NCBI GenBank assembly: GCA_021740905.1
Contig: JAIOYV010000003.1
Location: forward strand, 65,737 to 129,736
Direction: 5' to 3'
From: Bacteroidales bacterium
Lineage (GTDB): Bacteria > Bacteroidota > Bacteroidia > Bacteroidales > M50B96
Length of the DNA stretch: 64,000 nt
The notes beneath the pieces were generated by a model. The model made no database searches, had not been told where the DNA came from, and worked only from the letters and a program-made list of their open reading frames with translations. Every line of letters starts with the position of its first letter. Position 1 is the first letter of the stretch. The position numbers were made by a program, and so were the translations under genes. This document shows, one piece after another, positions 59,201 through 64,000 of the stretch.

Positions 59201-61839
59201 AAACTACCATGACCATTGATGTGATGGACGAAGGCATGTATTCAGTTGAAGTAACTGATGCCAATGGTTGTATGGGTTATGATGAGGTGATGGTTTACAT
59301 TATGCCTGAACTTACTTCAATGGATTTGATCCAATCTGAAGATATGTCTACATGGAGTGCTATTCCTGGTGATTTGACAACAGGATACTTTATGTCGTTA
59401 AATCCATCAGTACCCTACTTCTATATTGATGCTACAAGTTATACTTCAAGTGTAAGCCTTGGTGCCGGCATGTATGGCTTCACGGTAAATACGTATCCTT
59501 CCGATTGGTTTACCTACTGGGCTGCCAAAGGAGTTGATGGTACCGTAACTGGTGGCTGGGAAGATCAAATGTGGTTGATCATCAATGGCAATGCTCCAAT
59601 TTTCTACTTGAAGATTGATGCTATGGGTGTTGCCACAGTAGTTGATGGTTTACTATACGATTTTGCAGGAACTGAAACCTATCTTCGCGTGAACGGCGAT
59701 TACCTATCAGGGATGTACACATACACAGGTATGGTTAGCAGTGCAACTGGAGTAAACTCCGATCCTATTATCGTTAACTGGGAATTCAGTGCAGCTTCTG
59801 CAGCCGTTCAAGCTGCCATCGATGGGACAAATTTAATTGCTCCTGCCTTGGTTGAAGAAATGAATGGAAACACCGTAGTATTTAACATAGAAACTGATTA
59901 TCCTACATTCTCGCCGAATTTACCACAAGATTTACTAGTCGATGCATTGATCGATTTCACCACTCCTTTAACTGCTGGTGCAATTGTATCTGTAGCATGG
60001 AATGGCAACCCTGTTGGTAATTACACCATGCTTGGTACTGAAACCAGTCTTTGGTTAAGCCAGACAGTTGGAAATCCACAGGCTCCTCTCTATGTAAGTG
60101 TTGATGCCATTTGGACAATCTCTATTGCAGGCCTGGAACCAGGAATGTATGATTGGACTACAACTATAATTTCTGCATTGGCAGCAAACTTTAACGATCC
60201 TCTTAACCGCTATGAGCTGGCAACTGCTCTTACAGTTATCGACGTTTACACGGTAGCTCCTGATATCACTGAAATGATGCCAGTAGACAGTACCCTACTT
60301 GATGGTTGGGTGACATTGACCATTACTACCGTTGACCCAGACGACATGGTTACCTACCTCGAAGTAGACGTAACCAAAGTGGGTGTAACAGGTACAGGAC
60401 AAACAGGCGGTCAGTGGATGCAGTTTGATATTCCTACCGATCAGGCTCAGATTGCACAGATCAATGCTGCTTATGTAGGTATCGCCGTTTTGGGTTACAA
60501 TGCCGGTGTATTTACGATCAATATCAATACCCAGGCTGTTGCCAATCCATTCCTCGACTTCCCAGGATGGGGCGATGGTGAATACATTTTCTGGTACATT
60601 GCACACGATGAGTATGGAAACCAAAGTGGTATTTGGGGCGATCCTATGTATCCAGTCGATCATATCACATACTTCATCCAAACTCAGTACGATTCACAAA
60701 CACTTCCATTGGCAATGGGTTATAGCATCATCTCTACCTTTATCGATCCTGCTTATCCTAATGTGTCCGATGTATTTGGTGCGGTCAATAATGTTGTTTT
60801 GGTTAAGGATGAAAATGGTAATCCCTACTGGCCTTATTTTGGATTGAACAATGTGGGCAATATGGTTATTGGCGAAGGCTATCAGGTTAAAATGGATTCA
60901 AACGAATCACTTGAAGTTTTAGGTACTCAAGTTGCTCCAGAAACCATTGGTATTTCATTACCAGCCGGATGGAGTTTGTTTGGATACCTTCGTACATCGG
61001 CTATGAATGCTGTTGATGCGTTAAGCTCTGTAACTAGCAGTATTAACGTAATTAAAACGGGTTCTGGTTTGGTTTACTGGCCTGCCTTTGGGTATAACTC
61101 AATTATCAATATGAATCCTGGTGTAGGTTACAAAGCAAGGATGCTTGCGGCTGCGACCTTATATTATCCTTCAAACACTGCACCTGCAACCAAATCGGAT
61201 GCTATTGCAGCAGTGAATAAGGTGTATACCAATATCCAGAATACAGGCTTTGATATGACTCTCGGTATCCCTGCAAGTTCATGGGAAAACTACCCGGCTA
61301 TTGGCGATGAGGTAGCTGTTTATACCGAATCAGGAATGTTGGTAGGTGCTGGTGTTTATACTGGCGAAAACCTGGCCATCACGATCTGGGGTAACGACAG
61401 AGAAACTGCTCAAGTCGATGGTATGGTTGAAGGTTCTGCTTTCAACATTAAGTTGATGCACATTGCCACTGGTATCGAAGAAGCCATCACCGTAAACGAA
61501 TGGTACCAAGGAAATGGACTTTATGGCGACAACGAAATTGCTGTAGTTGGTAAGTTAGCAATTGCTGATGCATCACAAGCAAGCCAATTGTTCCAGAACG
61601 TACCGAATCCGGTTGCTACAACTACCCAGATTCGTTTCTTCCTTGCCAACGATTCGCAAGTGAGCATTTCGGTTTACAACGTATTGGGCGAGAAACTCGA
61701 AGTACTTTTATCGGAAGCTATGAGCGAAGGTGAGCACACTGTTATTTTCAATGCTGAAAATTATGCAGTAGGAACTTACATGTACACAATTGAAACTCCA
61801 AACTTCATCCAGTCGAAACAAATGACTGTTGTGAGGTAG
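53257..61839 (+). CDS. Giant (2860 aa) modular exported adhesin-like protein with SprB-like repeats, 69-aa repeats and T9SS CTD
   Basis: Repeated [45 protein letters not shown]; ten [14 protein letters not shown]...VNPLP repeats; C-terminal [16 protein letters not shown]...[22 protein letters not shown]. Confidence 0.93.
   Translation: [2860 protein letters not shown]
56566..59313 (+). repeat. Ten 207-bp (69-aa) in-frame repeats in blocks of 4+3+3
   Basis: VVDLG starts at 56566, 56773, 56980, 57187 | 57679, 57886, 58093 | 58693, 58900, 59107: exact 207-nt steps within blocks. Confidence 0.95.
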
Positions 61840-61860
61840 AAGTGATTAAAATACAATAGG

Positions 61861-61890
61861 AGAGAGCTGTCCATTTTGGGCAGCTCTTTT
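61861..61890 (+). terminator. Intrinsic terminator after the giant gene
   Basis: agagctgtccattttgggcagctcttttttttaa. Confidence 0.85.
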
Positions 61891-62225
61891 TTTTAAATAT
61901 AAAATTTTGAGGAAGTTTTAATAATTGGCAAGCAGAACTTTAAAAGTATAATTGGTATCGATCTGCAAAGTTGTGGGAATACAATTATGCCGATTACTGT
62001 TTGAAATGCGCCTTTAGTTCGTTTCCCTCCTAAAGCCCCTTCAAATCTGTACCGGCATTTACTCCCGTTCCAAACGGGATAAATATAAAAATGGCATTGA
62101 TCAGATTTGAAAAATGTGCGAAAATCCATTCAATCCTCACCTGACCCATTTTTTCGGCGGTGGTCGGTCCCGTTGAGATTTTTGTTTACAGTTTAACTGC
62201 GTTATGGTTTGATCCTCAGTTGGAC

Positions 62226-63500
62226 TTATAAAGATGAATACGTAAAATTTATTGCTGAAGTAAGCTTTACCTGATAGCCTTTACCTGGTTCCATATTACC
62301 AATCAGGTTTAGGTTATAGGCAGGCCAATAAATGTCGCCATCGCCATCTTTGGCAATTACTATATTTCCTGTAAGTGTAGACAAAGCGGTGGCTATATTG
62401 ACCGGGTTTTGAAGAAGGTAGCCTAACAGGTTCCATCCCTGTTGAAGTGCGATCGGGGTATTTGCCGGGTTTTCATACAGCCCCAATATGGTAATGGTTT
62501 GCTGACTAATCATGTTGCATTGGTAGCCCTGTCCCAACACCATATTGCCGATCAGGTTGAGACCAAATTGGGGCCAGAACACATCGCCCCCATTGTTTTT
62601 CAATATTGTCAACTGATTCACCACAGATGAAAAAACCATTGTGATATTGGGGCTCGTAGGTATTAGATAAGTCGAAATAATGCTCCAGCCGCTTTTCAGC
62701 AAAACAGACTGCGAAACTGCGGTTATGGGTGAGCCACTGCCCCAGATATAATCCACAAATTCGGGGTGGTCGATAAAAGGGTTTCGATTATTCTGAAAGG
62801 AAAATATGACATTGTTACGGTTCATCTCAAAACTGTCGACTGGGTCGGCCACGTGCCATGCCAACAGTGTAGATAATTTACCGTACAGTGGCTGGTTCGA
62901 TGGTGCAGTGTTCACATAATCGACAATTTCCAGATCGGGTTCGCCCGCATCGCCTTCGTAGCGGGTGGCCATGTAAAATATGATCCGGGCAATGTCGCCT
63001 TTTACTTCCGGGCGTGGCTCCCACGAATAGGTATTGGTATAGCAGCCGGTTGCCCCATCACCATCAATATATAAGGTTCCCCCGTTGTCGAAATCCCTGT
63101 TGTTTTTGGCCGAATTCACCGATACATCTTCGGGTTTCAGGTTATGAAGGTCGGTGCCCGGCCCCATAGACGTACCAAAATCCCCATGCGATTTCGACCA
63201 CACATGCTCCCGGCTCCATTCGGGGTATTCGGCAGCCTTGGACCTCCCCCACCCTGGATAAACCATAATAAGTAGACTGTTGTTGGCCGGGTTGCAATCA
63301 CTCGCTTTCAGAATATCCCAGGTATCGGTGTTTGTACTTGTGTATGGGTATTCCGTGTGTCCATCAATAATGGTATGCAGGACAGATTTAAGGGTGTCGC
63401 CCGATAAAAGCTCGGTGCCCGAATAATACCCTGTCGGGGCCTGGGCATATAAGCCAGGAATACAAATGGTAAGTAAGAAAAGGTATGTTATGAATTTCAT
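62226..63500 (-). CDS. Exported endonuclease I-family nuclease with two C-terminal YWP/GNM/GYQVK modules
   Basis: WSREHVWSKSHGDFG...GTDLHNLKPEDVSVNSAKNNRDF; then GWSIISTYLIP...VFWPQFGLNLIGNMVLGQGYQCNM and second copy. Confidence 0.87.
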   Translation of the reverse strand: MKFITYLFLLTICIPGLYAQAPTGYYSGTELLSGDTLKSVLHTIIDGHTEYPYTSTNTDTWDILKASDCNPANNSLLIMVYPGWGRSKAAEYPEWSREHVWSKSHGDFGTSMGPGTDLHNLKPEDVSVNSAKNNRDFDNGGTLYIDGDGATGCYTNTYSWEPRPEVKGDIARIIFYMATRYEGDAGEPDLEIVDYVNTAPSNQPLYGKLSTLLAWHVADPVDSFEMNRNNVIFSFQNNRNPFIDHPEFVDYIWGSGSPITAVSQSVLLKSGWSIISTYLIPTSPNITMVFSSVVNQLTILKNNGGDVFWPQFGLNLIGNMVLGQGYQCNMISQQTITILGLYENPANTPIALQQGWNLLGYLLQNPVNIATALSTLTGNIVIAKDGDGDIYWPAYNLNLIGNMEPGKGYQVKLTSAINFTYSSL

Positions 63501-63694
63501 TCTTTATCAATCAAAAAAAGTTGCAATAGTATCATTTATTTTCCGGTTTGTTTTATGATAAATCAATTAGAATGGTTTTTAATTTTGACCAGTGCAATGA
63601 TTGGAGTTTATAAGGTATTCTAAAACCTTATGAGGGATCAATCTGTTATACCTAAATAGTTTTACGAATAGATTTTACAAGTAATATTGAAAAG

Positions 63695-63898
63695 ATGGCT
63701 GGATTTGATTATAGTAACTTTATCTCCCCCTGCCGGGATATTTGCAAGCTCGATGTAGACGAGAAATTTTGCATCGGATGCTACCGCACCACTGATGAAA
63801 TTGCCGGGTGGAAAGGATTTTCAAAGAAGGAGAAACTCAGCGTCATGGACTTGTTACCCGGACGGGAGAAGCGGGGTTTTCCGTATGACAAGGAGTAG
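63695..63898 (+). CDS. DUF1289 family protein
   Basis: SPCRDICKLDVDEKFCIGCYRTTDEIAGWKGFSKKEKLSVMDLLPGREKR. Confidence 0.88.
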   Translation: MAGFDYSNFISPCRDICKLDVDEKFCIGCYRTTDEIAGWKGFSKKEKLSVMDLLPGREKRGFPYDKE

Positions 63899-63970
63899 TC
63901 CTCAGACTCCAGTCGGGCAGCTCACCATATTCAGTTCTCAGTTGCAGTCCTCAGTTGGAAGACGGCAACA

Positions 63971-63997
63971 GTAGTGACCCGATTTCCCGCGTCTCTT
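63971..63997. repeat. Degenerate copy of the GAGACGCGAT...ATCGCGTCTC palindrome at the window end
   Basis: gtagtgacccgatttcccgcgtctctt. Confidence 0.5.
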
Positions 63998-64000
63998 GAA

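Noticed and set aside
56566-59313. Possible CRISPR or satellite DNA
   Set aside because: Repeats are in frame within one 2860-aa ORF and encode a conserved 69-aa unit.
60295-60681. 128-aa minus-strand ORF
   Set aside because: Antisense shadow within the giant adhesin gene.

Overview
The window reads as a chromosomal segment of a Bacteroidota bacterium, judging by type IX secretion (T9SS) C-terminal sorting domains, SprB-like repeats and a coaX-OMP-TPR-lptC-CNNM-PPIase gene run. Most of it is housekeeping: dxs (partial), rnhA, nadD, gmk, nadB, speA/speB, a methionine gamma-lyase-like enzyme, coaX, lptC, ndk, an nrnA-like gene, lpxB and surE. The accessory content is: a 14.4-21.2 kb island with a tRNA 3'-end fragment, lipoproteins, a UPF0175/DUF3368 toxin-antitoxin pair and a TPR gene broken by one in-frame amber codon; a deoxyhypusine-synthase-like gene next to speB/speA, with a GxxExxY gene between inverted repeats; an alpha/beta hydrolase apparently lacking its catalytic Ser and His; a C-M-R restriction-modification operon with two candidate C-box operators; and a 2860-aa modular adhesin with ten exactly 207-bp repeats. 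Three exported proteins here share an unnamed duplicated 'GWSxxSTY...YWPxxGxNxIGNMxxGxGYQVK' module. Intergenic spacers carry dispersed palindromes and locus-specific short-word repeats. I saw no single complete, clearly undescribed system; the strongest leads are the shared exported-protein module, the DHS-like polyamine locus, the pseudo-hydrolase and the palindrome/word-repeat elements. All family assignments are from motif recognition by eye; no database search was run.
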